Positions 46,389 to 55,703 of a stretch of 64,000 nt of DNA are shown here, piece after piece (positions within the stretch are counted from its first letter, which is position 1; the number at the start of each line of letters is the position of its first letter). Source of the DNA: Phaeovibrio sulfidiphilus (GTDB lineage: Bacteria; Pseudomonadota; Alphaproteobacteria; Rhodospirillales; Rhodospirillaceae); NCBI RefSeq assembly GCF_014861485.1, contig NZ_JACZHT010000002.1, positions 406,296 through 470,295 of the forward strand. Reading direction: 5' to 3'. The notes beneath the pieces were generated by a model. The model had not been told where the DNA came from and made no database searches. It saw only the letters and a program-made list of their open reading frames with translations. The position numbers were made by a program, and so were the translations under genes.

Positions 46389-49300
46389 TTGAACACTGCG
46401 TTGCACGGGAAGAACCAGCTGGATCCGCGCTCCGGGGACGCCGTGTGCACCACGTGCTGCCGGTGTCTGGGGCTTTGCCGGGACTGTGCCGGAATCTCGG
46501 CTGTCGACGGGTGTGTGATCCGCTCGGCAGGCGCCGAGGCGTCCGGGGTGTGCCGCGTGTGCAACGGGGCGATGCAGTCGGTTCCCCCTGAGAAAAGCCC
46601 GGGCGGAGATCTCGTCCGCCTCCTGTCCGATCTTCAGGACAACGTGCCGGTCTCCCTGATCGTCGAGCCGTCCCTCAGGACCGTGTTCCCGGGCTGGCCC
46701 GGTGTGCTGGCCTGGTTTCGCTCCCGTGGTGTCCGCCTGGTGTATGACGCGTCCCTCGGGGGCGACATCTGCGTCTGGGCCTGGCTCCGGTATCTGGAGC
46801 GCGATCAGCCGCCTGCGGTTGTTGCCGGCCTGTGTCCTCCGGTCGTGTCCTATTGCCTGTCCTGTCGCCCGGAGCTCTCGGCCTTCCTGTCTCCGGTCCT
46901 GACGCCGGCCGAGGCAACGGCCGTCTACATGCGCCGCTACCGGGGCGTGACCGGCAAGATCGCCCTTCTGTCCCCGTGCTATTTCCCGGCGCCGGACGCA
47001 GAGATGCCCCACGGGCCGGACTACCGTATCAGCTTCAACGCGTTGCTCCGCTTCCTGGAGGAAAGGAACATCGCGCTGCCGGAGAGCACCCGGGGCTTCG
47101 ACCACCTTGAGGTTGGGGTGGGCAGTACCCTGTCCATTCCCGGGGGGCTTGCGGAAAATCTCGAGTTTTTCATGGGGCCTGACATCCGGGTGGACAGCGT
47201 GACCGGGCTCCGTGCGTTTGAGCTTCTTGCGGCCTTTGCCGATGCGGATCCAGCCTTGCGCCCGCGGGTTCTGGACGTGATGACCTGCGAGGAGGGCTGT
47301 GATGGCGGGCCCGGGAGTTCGCCCGACCCGTCGCCGCTTGTGGTCCGGGCGCGCCGGCATGCCTGGCGGAAGGCCCGGATGGCCTGGCGCTCCCGGTCCG
47401 TTGCCGGGCGCGCGCTTGCAGCCTTTGACAGGATGCTGGCGCTGGACGACTTCCTCCTGCGCCGCGAGGTCTCGCCCGTTCAGCCCGGGGTGCCGGCTGT
47501 GTTCGGCCCGGCCGGGGTGGCGGCACATCCGCTCCCGCCCGAGGGCGGGCCATCGGATACAGCCCCGGCGGAGCCTCCCGCGGCGCCTGACAGGGCGCTT
47601 GCCCCGGAGCCGGGTTCCGGTACCGTTGGGGGACCGTTGGCGGGGGAGGCGGCCTGCGGCGGCGATGGCGCAGATCCGGAACCGGCTGCCCCGGACGACA
47701 GGGACGACGGGCGGGACACGGCTTCGGAATCCGTGTCCCCGGAAGATACGCAGGGCGCAGATCCGGAACCGGTGGGTTCGGACGAGACCCGGGGCGCGGC
47801 CCCGGCACGCACGGCCCCGGAGGACGGCGGGCCTTCGGGACGGGATGCCGGCACAGCGGGAGCATCCGGAATACCTGGAACACAGGGGGACAGGGACATG
47901 AAGGACAGGACGGACGCACTGGATGTGGTCAGGGACGTCGCCGACGCCCTTCTGGCATTCCACGGGAACGACTATGCCGAGGCGGTGCCCGACGCCCTGG
48001 CCCGGATCGCGGGACTTGTGGGCGGTGATCATGGCTCCGTGTGGATGTGCGACGCGTGCCAGGATCCGGCTGCTGTGTGTGAGCGGCGGTTTTCGTGGTC
48101 CGCCCTTCCGGATCTGCCGGAGGCCTCGTTTGAGGGGCCGCTCCCCGGGCGCTGGCTGGCGACCCTTGCCCGTGGCGAGGTTCTGGACCTGACCCGAGGT
48201 GATCTTGACCCCACGGAGGCCGGCGCCCTTCCCGCGCTGTTCCAGTCCCTGCTGCTGGTTCCGGTCCACCTGAGGGGGCGCTTCCAGGGGTTCCTTGCGG
48301 TGCTCGGGTGCAGCGCCCGGGAGCCCGGGTCGGAGGGGCTCTCGGCGGTGCGGGCCTGCGCGACGGTCGTTATCTCCAGCATCATGGAGCGCGCCATGGC
48401 GGCCCGCCTTCTGGAGGCCAAGGAGGAGGCCCAGGCCGGCACCCGGGCCAAGAGCGCCTTCCTTGCCATCATGTCCCACGAGATGCGCACTCCCCTGAAC
48501 GCCATTATCGGCCTGAGCGAGCTCATGCTGGGCAACGGCGACGTGAGCGGGCGCCAGGCGGAGAACCTGGAGAAGATCTATTCCTCGGGCGTGACCCTTC
48601 TGGGGATCATCAACGACATTCTGGACGTCTCGAAGATCGAGTCCGGCAAGTTCGACGTGGTCTCCGAGGAGTACGATGTCCCCAGCCTTGTCAACGACAC
48701 CCTGAGCCTCAACGTCATGCGCCTGGGATCAAAGCCCATCACCTTCAATATCGAGGTGGACGAGAATCTGCCCGCCCGCCTGGTGGGGGACGAGCTGAGG
48801 GTCAAGCAGATCTTCAGCAACCTTCTGAGCAACGCCTTCAAGTACACGGACCAGGGCTCGGTGACGCTGAAAATCTTCTCCGAACGGGAGGGGGACACGG
48901 TCTGGCTCTGCGGCGAGATCGCGGACACGGGCGTCGGGATCCGGCCCGAGGACATGAAAAACCTGTTCCTGGAGTACACCCAGCTGAATGCCGGCAGCTC
49001 CCGTGCCATCGAGGGGACGGGGCTTGGCCTGTCCATCACCCGCAAGCTGGTGGAGATCATGGGGGGCGAGATCACCGTGTCCAGCGAGTACGGCCGGGGC
49101 AGCACCTTTGCCTTCCGGGTTCGCCAGGTGTTCGCGACCGACAAACGGATCGGCCCCGAGATCGTCGACAGCCTCAGGAGCTTTGCCTATGCGGTGCGCA
49201 AGCGTGACCGCAGTGCCAAGCTGATCCGTATCCAGCTTCCCTACGCCCGGGTTCTGGTCGTGGACGACGTCCAGACGAACCTGGACGTGGCCCGGGGCAT

Positions 49301-50291
49301 GTTGAAGCCCTACGGCATGGAAATCGACTGCGTCACCAGCGGCCAGGCCGCCGTGGACCTGATCCGCGAGGAGACGATCCGCTACGATGCCATTTTCATG
49401 GATCACATGATGCCCGGAATGGACGGCATCGAGGCCGTGCGGATCATCCGCAACGACATCAACACGGACTATGCCCGCACCATCCCGATCATTGCCCTGA
49501 CCGCCAACGCGATTGCGGGGAGCGAGGATCTGTTCTTGCAGAACGGCTTCCAGGCGTTTCTGGCAAAGCCCATCGACATCAACCGCATGGATGCGGCCAT
49601 CAATCGCTGGATTCGTAACCGGGACAAGGAGATCGAGTGCGGTCTTCATATTCCGGATCCGCAGGAGGAGGGCGGGGCCGTGCCCTCTGACGCGGCCGGG
49701 GACCGGATCCGCCCGTTCCTTCTGACCTTCAGCATCGTGGGCATGGACCTGCGCGCGGGCCTGGAGCGCTTTGGCGGGGATTCCGCCACCTACCTGGAGG
49801 TGCTCCGGTCCTTTGCCGCCAACACGCCGCCCCTGCTCGAGAAGCTCGCCACCGAGCCGGTCATGGAGGCCCTGGACGCCTACGCCACCATCGTTCACGG
49901 CATCAAGGGCAGCAGCCTCGGGATCTGCGCCCATGACGTGGGCGAGAAGGCCAGGGTTCTGGAGATGGCCGCCCGCTCGGGCGACGCGGCCTACGTGCAA
50001 AACAGCACGGGCAACTTTGCCGCCGATGCGAATGACCTGATTTTTGCCCTGAACCAGATTATCGGAAAGATCGACTCCGGGATCCAGAAACCCTTCCGGA
50101 ACGCCCCCGATCCCCGGACCCTCGAGGCGCTGGTCGCCGCGTGCCGGACCTGGGACATGGATGGTGTGGACACGGCCATGGAGCAGCTCGAGGCCTGCAC
50201 CTATGGCAATGACAACGATCTGGTGGTCTGGCTGCGCGAGCAGGCGGATGTCATGGGCTTCGGCGCCATCATCGAGCGCCTCGGAGGCTAG
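46389..50291 (+). CDS. Hybrid histidine kinase with N-terminal [FeFe]-hydrogenase-like sensor domain
   Basis: About 1300 residues. It opens with a ferredoxin motif, C20-x2-C23-x2-C26-x3-C30, then an [FeFe]-hydrogenase large-subunit-like domain (about 60-320). The four cubane cysteines are conserved: Cys149 (AGLCPP), Cys197 (LSPC), Cys300 and Cys304 (MTCEEGCDGG). The proton-relay cysteine before Cys149 is leucine, and the lysine after the L2 cysteine is missing, so turnover is unlikely and sensing more so. An acidic linker, a GAF domain (508-672), HisKA with His697 (MSHEMRTPLNAI), an ATPase (ADTGVGI, GTGLGLSIT), a receiver with Asp1005 and an HPt with His1170 follow. The TTG start has GGGGA 9 nt upstream. 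The true start is uncertain. Confidence 0.85.
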   Translation: MNTALHGKNQLDPRSGDAVCTTCCRCLGLCRDCAGISAVDGCVIRSAGAEASGVCRVCNGAMQSVPPEKSPGGDLVRLLSDLQDNVPVSLIVEPSLRTVFPGWPGVLAWFRSRGVRLVYDASLGGDICVWAWLRYLERDQPPAVVAGLCPPVVSYCLSCRPELSAFLSPVLTPAEATAVYMRRYRGVTGKIALLSPCYFPAPDAEMPHGPDYRISFNALLRFLEERNIALPESTRGFDHLEVGVGSTLSIPGGLAENLEFFMGPDIRVDSVTGLRAFELLAAFADADPALRPRVLDVMTCEEGCDGGPGSSPDPSPLVVRARRHAWRKARMAWRSRSVAGRALAAFDRMLALDDFLLRREVSPVQPGVPAVFGPAGVAAHPLPPEGGPSDTAPAEPPAAPDRALAPEPGSGTVGGPLAGEAACGGDGADPEPAAPDDRDDGRDTASESVSPEDTQGADPEPVGSDETRGAAPARTAPEDGGPSGRDAGTAGASGIPGTQGDRDMKDRTDALDVVRDVADALLAFHGNDYAEAVPDALARIAGLVGGDHGSVWMCDACQDPAAVCERRFSWSALPDLPEASFEGPLPGRWLATLARGEVLDLTRGDLDPTEAGALPALFQSLLLVPVHLRGRFQGFLAVLGCSAREPGSEGLSAVRACATVVISSIMERAMAARLLEAKEEAQAGTRAKSAFLAIMSHEMRTPLNAIIGLSELMLGNGDVSGRQAENLEKIYSSGVTLLGIINDILDVSKIESGKFDVVSEEYDVPSLVNDTLSLNVMRLGSKPITFNIEVDENLPARLVGDELRVKQIFSNLLSNAFKYTDQGSVTLKIFSEREGDTVWLCGEIADTGVGIRPEDMKNLFLEYTQLNAGSSRAIEGTGLGLSITRKLVEIMGGEITVSSEYGRGSTFAFRVRQVFATDKRIGPEIVDSLRSFAYAVRKRDRSAKLIRIQLPYARVLVVDDVQTNLDVARGMLKPYGMEIDCVTSGQAAVDLIREETIRYDAIFMDHMMPGMDGIEAVRIIRNDINTDYARTIPIIALTANAIAGSEDLFLQNGFQAFLAKPIDINRMDAAINRWIRNRDKEIECGLHIPDPQEEGGAVPSDAAGDRIRPFLLTFSIVGMDLRAGLERFGGDSATYLEVLRSFAANTPPLLEKLATEPVMEALDAYATIVHGIKGSSLGICAHDVGEKARVLEMAARSGDAAYVQNSTGNFAADANDLIFALNQIIGKIDSGIQKPFRNAPDPRTLEALVAACRTWDMDGVDTAMEQLEACTYGNDNDLVVWLREQADVMGFGAIIERLGG

Positions 50292-50673
50292 GCCCACGCT
50301 TGGGAGCAGGCTGGGGGCACGCGAGGGGCAGGGCGCGCGGCCGCCCGGGTTCGCCCCGGACCGGATCCTGGAATCCGCCCAAAACGCGCACCCGGTCAAT
50401 TCCCCATGGCAGCACGGGGTCTTTGTGTGGTAAAAAAATGGAATGGTTCGGAGTGCGAACGGATCCCCGTGAAGGGGCGGGGCGTTCTCCGGTGGCGGGG
50501 CAGGGTTCCCCGTCCGGCGGTCCGTCCCCGCCGACATGTTTCAGGGTCAGGGAACCCGGGGTGGATTCTCACGATGGGTGTCGCGCCTCCGGGAGCCGGA
50601 TCTCTTTCCAGGGCCTGCAGCACCTCCTCCATGCAGGCTGAACCATCCCCAGCCGTTCGGGAACCAGGACACC
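50292..50673. other. Spacer between the two signalling genes
   Basis: No gene is seen. A small hairpin (CCCC / GGGG around 50402-50422) followed by TCTTTGTG is at best a weak terminator, so read-through into the next gene is possible. Confidence 0.45.
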
Positions 50674-51750
50674 ATGGCAGACGACCGTCTCAAGATCATT
50701 CTCGTCGACGACAGTCGCACAAACCTGAAAATCGGCAAGAGCCTGCTGAAGGACCAGTACGAGGTGTTTCCCGTTCCCTCGGCCCGGGTTCTGTTCGAGC
50801 TGCTGGAAAATGTGTATCCGGACCTGATCCTTCTCGATATCGAGATGCCCGAGATGACCGGCTACGAGGCCATCCGGATCCTGAAGGAGGAGGACCGCTG
50901 GAGGGACATCCCTGTCATGTTCCTGACCTCGAAAACCGATCCGGGCGCCGAGCTGGAGGGGCTCACCCTGGGGGCCATCGACTACATCACCAAGCCGTTC
51001 TCGCCGGCCCTTCTGCTGAAGCGGATCGAGAACCATCTTTTGATGGTGGCCCAGCAGAAAAAGCTCCACGACTACAACGACAATCTCCAGTGGATGGTCG
51101 CCGAGCAGACCCGCAAGATTGTCCGGCTCCAGAACGCGGTGATCAGCACGCTCGCCGAGATGGTCGAGGCCCGGGACGGGGCCACCGGTGCCCACATCGA
51201 GCGGACCCAGCGCTACCTTCTGCTTCTGGTCCACAAGATGCTGTCGGAAAACGTCTACCTGGACGAGATCCTGTCCTGGGAACTGGAGTTCGTCATCCCG
51301 TCCGCCCAGTTGCATGACATCGGCAAGATCGCCATCAGTGACCTGATCTTGAACAAGCCCTCCAAGCTCACCGAGGAGGAATACGAGATCATGAAGACCC
51401 ACACCACCGTGGGGGCCGAGGCGGTCGAGCGCATTGAGTCCCTCACCGAGGAGCATGACTTCCTGACCCACGCCCGGCTGTTTGCGGAATCCCATCACGA
51501 GAAGTGGGACGGGACCGGCTATCCCTATGGCCTGGTTGCCGAGGATATTCCGCTTCAGGGGCGGCTCATGGCGATTGCGGATGTCTACGATGCCCTGGTG
51601 TCCACGCGCCCCTACAAGAAGCCCTTCCCGCCGGAGGAGGCGGCCCGGATCATCATCAACGGCAGCGGCACCCATTTCGATCCGGCCCTGGTGGAGATTT
51701 TCGAGAAGGTCCAGGACGAGTTCGCCGTCGTGGCCCGCCGCCTGATCTAG
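50674..51750 (+). CDS. Response regulator with HD-GYP c-di-GMP phosphodiesterase (RpfG type)
   Basis: A 358-residue protein with an N-terminal receiver and a C-terminal HD-GYP domain. The phospho-acceptor is Asp55 in LILLDIEMPEMTG. The HD pair is at residues 214-215 (QLHDIGKIAISD). HHEKWDGTGYPYGL carries the GYP signature, and IADVYDALVSTRPYKK completes the metal site. HD-GYP enzymes hydrolyse c-di-GMP to GMP. All the expected catalytic residues are visible. It follows the hydrogenase-like kinase on the same strand and is the most obvious phosphate acceptor for that kinase's HPt. Confidence 0.93.
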   Translation: MADDRLKIILVDDSRTNLKIGKSLLKDQYEVFPVPSARVLFELLENVYPDLILLDIEMPEMTGYEAIRILKEEDRWRDIPVMFLTSKTDPGAELEGLTLGAIDYITKPFSPALLLKRIENHLLMVAQQKKLHDYNDNLQWMVAEQTRKIVRLQNAVISTLAEMVEARDGATGAHIERTQRYLLLLVHKMLSENVYLDEILSWELEFVIPSAQLHDIGKIAISDLILNKPSKLTEEEYEIMKTHTTVGAEAVERIESLTEEHDFLTHARLFAESHHEKWDGTGYPYGLVAEDIPLQGRLMAIADVYDALVSTRPYKKPFPPEEAARIIINGSGTHFDPALVEIFEKVQDEFAVVARRLI

Positions 51751-51885
51751 GCTGCCTGCCCGCGGTTCAGCCCCGGCGGTGGCGTCCGGGCGCCGTCATC
51801 CGCCCGCCGCAGGCCAAGTGGCCGGCTGCGGGGCGGGATGATCGGGGCCCTGACGCTCGGGAGCCACAGGCTCTGGCGCAGGGGC

Positions 51886-52233
51886 TCAGGGGCAGGGGGC
51901 GTGACGGTCGCGAAGCTGGGTGGCGCTGACGCCCTGGATCTCCGAGACCGGAACGCCGTGGCGTGCCGCCTCGGCCTTGTAGGCCTGCATTCTGCGGGCG
52001 TTTGTCTCGCTGACCAGGGCCGAGACCTCCGGGCTCTGCGTGGTGGCGCGCACCAGGCCGTCGGTGGTCTCGCAGACCGCGCCGCGCGAGCGGGCGTCCT
52101 GAAGCGACAGGGCCCAGGCCGGTCCGGGCAGGGCCAGACCCAGGGACGCCAGAAGACAAGCCGCCGCCAGCCGGACAGACCGGATGTCGAGACCCCGCCG
52201 GCCGGAGGAAAGCAGAGGAAACGTGCGTTGCAT
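51886..52233 (-). CDS. ydbL: YdbL family (DUF1318) periplasmic protein
   Basis: A 115-residue protein with a signal peptide (LAAACLLASLGLALPGPAWA). The mature part matches DUF1318/YdbL: ARSRGAVCETTDGLVRA, then VSALVSETNARRMQAYKAEA and HGVPVSEIQGV. In E. coli YdbL works with YnbE and YdbH in phospholipid transport between membranes. AGAGGAC lies just before the ATG. The ynbE-like gene ends 13 bp upstream, so they are coupled. Confidence 0.88.
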   Translation of the reverse strand: MQRTFPLLSSGRRGLDIRSVRLAAACLLASLGLALPGPAWALSLQDARSRGAVCETTDGLVRATTQSPEVSALVSETNARRMQAYKAEAARHGVPVSEIQGVSATQLRDRHAPCP

Positions 52234-52246
52234 TGGTGTGTCCTCT

Positions 52247-52468
52247 CTAGAAAATGCCGGGGTTGGAGCGGTGGAGTTCCTCCACCTCCCGTTCGAGACG
52301 GATGTAGACGTCCTGCTGGATCCGGACGTTGAGGTCAATGCGGATGGGCTCGGCCGGGGCCTCCACCCTGACGGTGGGGCTGCACGAGGCCACGGCGCCC
52401 GGGATGACAAGGGCGCAGAGGCCGGGCCTCAGGCCCCGGGCCAGGAACTGGAAAAGATCTCTTGCCAT
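52247..52468 (-). CDS. ynbE: YnbE family outer-membrane lipoprotein
   Basis: A 73-residue lipoprotein with the lipobox VASC. The short mature part (SPTVRVEAPAEPIRIDLNVR, then QQDVYIRLEREVEEL) matches YnbE. YnbE is reported to form an intermembrane bridge with YdbH, regulated by YdbL. A YdbH gene would be expected upstream, but the neighbour is a hybrid kinase. The start is set by the lipoprotein signal, since an in-frame codon at 52501 gives a poorer leader. Confidence 0.85.
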   Translation of the reverse strand: MARDLFQFLARGLRPGLCALVIPGAVASCSPTVRVEAPAEPIRIDLNVRIQQDVYIRLEREVEELHRSNPGIF

Positions 52469-52541
52469 AGAGGATTCCCTGAAAAAAGGTGGTGGACCCA
52501 CACACGGTGCAGTCTAGCGCTTTTTTGCGTGTGTGGGGCCC

Positions 52542-54410
52542 CTATTCGCGCCGGGTTTTCCGCTTTGTCACCCCCCGGCGGGCCCGGGCGCCCAGGATCT
52601 GCCTGGAAACCAGCTTGAGCAGGGCCCCGGACTCGATGGGCTTGCCCACATGTCCGGTCATTCCCGCCCGAAGGCATTTCTCAATATCATCCCGGAACAC
52701 GTTGGCCGTCATGGCTAAAATCGGCATGGCCTCAACGTCCGGCCGGTCGAGGGCCCGGATCTCGCGGGTGGCGGTGTAGCCGTCCATCACCGGCATCTGC
52801 ACGTCCATCAGGATAACATCGAAGTGTCCCGGGGGCGAGTTGGCCACACGGGTTATGGCATCACGCCCGTTGCCGGCCTCCTCGATGAGCATGCCCGCCT
52901 CCGCAAGGAAGAACGCCGCCACATCCCGGTTCAGGGGAACATCGTCGACAATCAGGGCCCGCTTTCCGGTCAGGTCCACGGTTTCCAGCGGGACCGTCAG
53001 GGTCTCGTCCATGGCGGCATCGGTGTCGGCCAGGTCGAACCAGACGCTGAAATAAAAACGCGCGCCCTTCGCGGGCAGCGGGTCTGCCTGGATGACGCTG
53101 TTCATCAGTCCGGCGATGCGCTGGGAGATGGCCAGGCCCAGGCCCGTGCCCCCGTAGTTCCGCGAGACGCTGCTGTCCGCCTGCTCGAAGGGGCGGAACA
53201 TGCGGTCACGAAATTCCCTGGAAATCCCGATTCCCGTGTCCGAGACCGAGAACTGGACCAGGATCTTCCGGGTGTCCGAGGCCCGCTCCGTGATGTCGAG
53301 GGTGACCCGGCCGTTCTCCGGCGTGAACTTGACCGCGTTCGACAGCAGGTTGATCAGGATCTGGGACAGCCGCAGGGCGTCCCCCACCAGATGGGAGGAG
53401 GTCAGCGGATTGTAATGAACAGAAAGAATCTGTTTTTTCCGGACAGCCTCGGGGGAGATCCCGCTGACAACGTTGTCCACGCATTGTTTGAGGAAGAACG
53501 GCTCCGGGACCAGCTCCAGCTTTCCGGATTCCACCTTCGACAGGTCAAGGACGTCGTTGATCAGATCCAGGAGGTGCTTTGACGAGACCTCGATCTGGCC
53601 CAGGCATTTGCGGATTGCCAGCATGTTGCCGGTCCGGCCTGCGATCTGGGCCATGCCGATGATGGCGTTCATGGGGGTGCGCATCTCGTGGCTGAGATTG
53701 GCCATGAAGGCGCTTTTCGCGGAGGCGGCGGCCCGGGTTTCCTCGAGGGCATGGAAGTTGTTGTAAATTCCTGCCATCTGCTGCCCGAACACGGTGAAGG
53801 ACGGGCCCAGATCCCCGGGCCGGAAATCGTAGAACGGCGCCGCGTCGCGGCTGATGCCTCCGGCAATGAAGCCGTCGATTTCCCGTTTGTTGTTGATCAG
53901 GGGGAAGTAGATCGCATGGGCAAAGCCCAGTTCCTGGAACGGGGAGCCACTGCAGGGCGGGGATTCGTGCAGGGCATTGATCTTGTGCGGGTTCCAGATT
54001 TCCTCGCGGTTGAGCCAGCCCCGGGGCAGGGCCACCGTCCGGGCCTTGTCCAGGGGCAGGTTGCAGCCGCCCGCCACCAGCAGGGTGTCCCCGGAGGCGG
54101 ACAGGGTGAGGACGGCCCCCTGCTCGAGCTGGAAAATCTCGACGACACCCTCGGCGATGGTCGCGCACAGGTCCGCCGCCGAGACGGACTGGAACGCCTT
54201 GCGCGAATACCGGTAGATTTTGCGGAACATGTCGATCTGGGAGTCCAGACGCTCCTGGACCTCCCGTGTTTTCTGTTCCACCCGCTCGCAACGGACGATC
54301 CTGGACTGCAGGTCGCTGACCAGAGCCTGGAGGCGCCGGATTTCCTTTTGTCTGTCCTTGCTCACCGGTGTGTCCAGAGTCCGGGCCGCACTCTGCCGTT
54401 CAGGCGCCAT
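52542..54410 (-). CDS. Hybrid histidine kinase, NahK-like partner of the FIST protein
   Basis: A 622-residue cytosolic kinase. A coiled-coil N-terminus (about 20-60) leads into a GAF-like domain (about 65-220). The phospho-acceptor is His241 in LSHEMRTPMNAIIGM. The ATPase shows INLLSNAVKFT, SDTGIGI and GGTGLGLAIS. A receiver with Asp536 (LMDVQMPVMDG) ends the protein, followed by a basic tail. It lies downstream of, and in line with, the FIST gene, the layout of nosP-nahK, where NO-bound NosP inhibits the kinase. No HPt domain is fused, so a separate HPt is needed. Confidence 0.9.
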   Translation of the reverse strand: MAPERQSAARTLDTPVSKDRQKEIRRLQALVSDLQSRIVRCERVEQKTREVQERLDSQIDMFRKIYRYSRKAFQSVSAADLCATIAEGVVEIFQLEQGAVLTLSASGDTLLVAGGCNLPLDKARTVALPRGWLNREEIWNPHKINALHESPPCSGSPFQELGFAHAIYFPLINNKREIDGFIAGGISRDAAPFYDFRPGDLGPSFTVFGQQMAGIYNNFHALEETRAAASAKSAFMANLSHEMRTPMNAIIGMAQIAGRTGNMLAIRKCLGQIEVSSKHLLDLINDVLDLSKVESGKLELVPEPFFLKQCVDNVVSGISPEAVRKKQILSVHYNPLTSSHLVGDALRLSQILINLLSNAVKFTPENGRVTLDITERASDTRKILVQFSVSDTGIGISREFRDRMFRPFEQADSSVSRNYGGTGLGLAISQRIAGLMNSVIQADPLPAKGARFYFSVWFDLADTDAAMDETLTVPLETVDLTGKRALIVDDVPLNRDVAAFFLAEAGMLIEEAGNGRDAITRVANSPPGHFDVILMDVQMPVMDGYTATREIRALDRPDVEAMPILAMTANVFRDDIEKCLRAGMTGHVGKPIESGALLKLVSRQILGARARRGVTKRKTRRE

Positions 54411-54500
54411 CGTCCGGGACTGGTCCCGTGACGCCGGGGGAGGGCGCCCCCGTTTGTGCGGACTGTGAGGGAAAGGGGGCGCGAGGTGTCCAAAGACGGC

Positions 54501-55703
54501 CTACCGGCACAGGACCATAAGGGCCGTGGAGTAGTTGTGGTAGGTGTTCCTGTTGTCGAGGCGGGCATATTCTCCAAATCCGTACATTCCGATCCAGGGG
54601 GGGATCTCGCCGTCACGGGTGAAGGCGCTGTGCATCATCCCCATGATCTCGTCCTTGACGACGCGATTGAACAGGAAACGGCCGCGGGCAAGGCAGTCCG
54701 TCTGGAACACGGCCACGGGCCTGCGCCCGCCGATCATGCTCCCGAGATAGTCAAGGGACCGTTCCTGCTCGGAAAAGATCAGGGCCTCGTCCCGTGTGGT
54801 GAGCCACAGCTTCAGCCCGGCCTCGCAGGTGACCGGGAAGTAAACGGTCCCGTCCCCGTCATAACGGGTGATGACGCGCAGTATATGGGTGTTCCCGTAT
54901 TCGTCCGCCACTGCTTTGGGCAGCTCTTCTGCCAGGGCCCCGATGGGTATGGTGGTGTGGCAGCAGGTGTCGGGTTCGGGGGAGACGCCGAGCCGGGCGG
55001 TGTACTCCTGCCAGGCGGGTTTTCCGTCGAACTCGAAGATCCGGTGTCCGTGGGCCCGGGTGACCACAAGCGGTTCCCCGTAGGCGGAAAACCCGTGGGT
55101 TGCCCGGGTGAAGGCCGTGAGGGTCGGGTCCGAGAAGGCAATGGCCCAGGCCGAGTGCTCGGCAATCCGGTCGTTTGTGTACTGGTAGCTGGCAACGCCG
55201 CGCATGGTGTCGGAGGAGGTGCCTCCGAAAATGACAATGTCCCCGCCGAACTCCCGGTCAAAGGCCTCCAGAACCCGGTCGTTTGCGATGTCGATGCCCG
55301 GACACAGGAGGTAGATCGCGGTTGCGTCGGGGACGCTCTCGCGCAGGGATCGGGCCAGGGCCTGTCCTTTTTCCGCCGCGTTGTCCCCGCGGATGTCCGC
55401 GACCGACGCCCAGTTCCATTCCGATGGCCCGCCGCTGATGGCCATGAGGGCGATGTCGTGCATGCTCTCCCCGACGCCGTGCCGACCGGTCACGCCCGAG
55501 CAGGAGCTCCCGAGAAGGGTGGCCTGGGGCAGGCGCTGGCGGATCGAGGCCGCAATCCGGTCGAGGGGGTGGCCAAGGGTGGCCTTGATGATCAGGCACA
55601 CGGGGCCCTCGGGCAGGCCGGACTCCCGCAGGGTGTCCACACAGTCGCTGACCGCACGGTCCGTGTTCGCGCTTCGGGCAGAGGCGGAAAAGAAACTGAG
55701 CAT
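54501..55703 (-). CDS. nosP: FIST-domain sensor protein (NosP-like)
   Basis: A 400-residue soluble protein with FIST N- and C-terminal halves. The first has GSSCSGVTG and DIVIFGGTSSDTMRG. The second has FSAYGEPLVVTRAHGHRIFEFDGKPA (in two parts) and the end PPWIGMYGFGEYARL, typical of FIST_C. FIST proteins bind small ligands, and NosP members bind haem and nitric oxide and regulate a co-encoded hybrid kinase that controls biofilm. The kinase gene follows here, which favours NosP. Haem ligation cannot be proven by eye. GGGAG lies 9 nt before the chosen ATG. Confidence 0.82.
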   Translation of the reverse strand: MLSFFSASARSANTDRAVSDCVDTLRESGLPEGPVCLIIKATLGHPLDRIAASIRQRLPQATLLGSSCSGVTGRHGVGESMHDIALMAISGGPSEWNWASVADIRGDNAAEKGQALARSLRESVPDATAIYLLCPGIDIANDRVLEAFDREFGGDIVIFGGTSSDTMRGVASYQYTNDRIAEHSAWAIAFSDPTLTAFTRATHGFSAYGEPLVVTRAHGHRIFEFDGKPAWQEYTARLGVSPEPDTCCHTTIPIGALAEELPKAVADEYGNTHILRVITRYDGDGTVYFPVTCEAGLKLWLTTRDEALIFSEQERSLDYLGSMIGGRRPVAVFQTDCLARGRFLFNRVVKDEIMGMMHSAFTRDGEIPPWIGMYGFGEYARLDNRNTYHNYSTALMVLCR

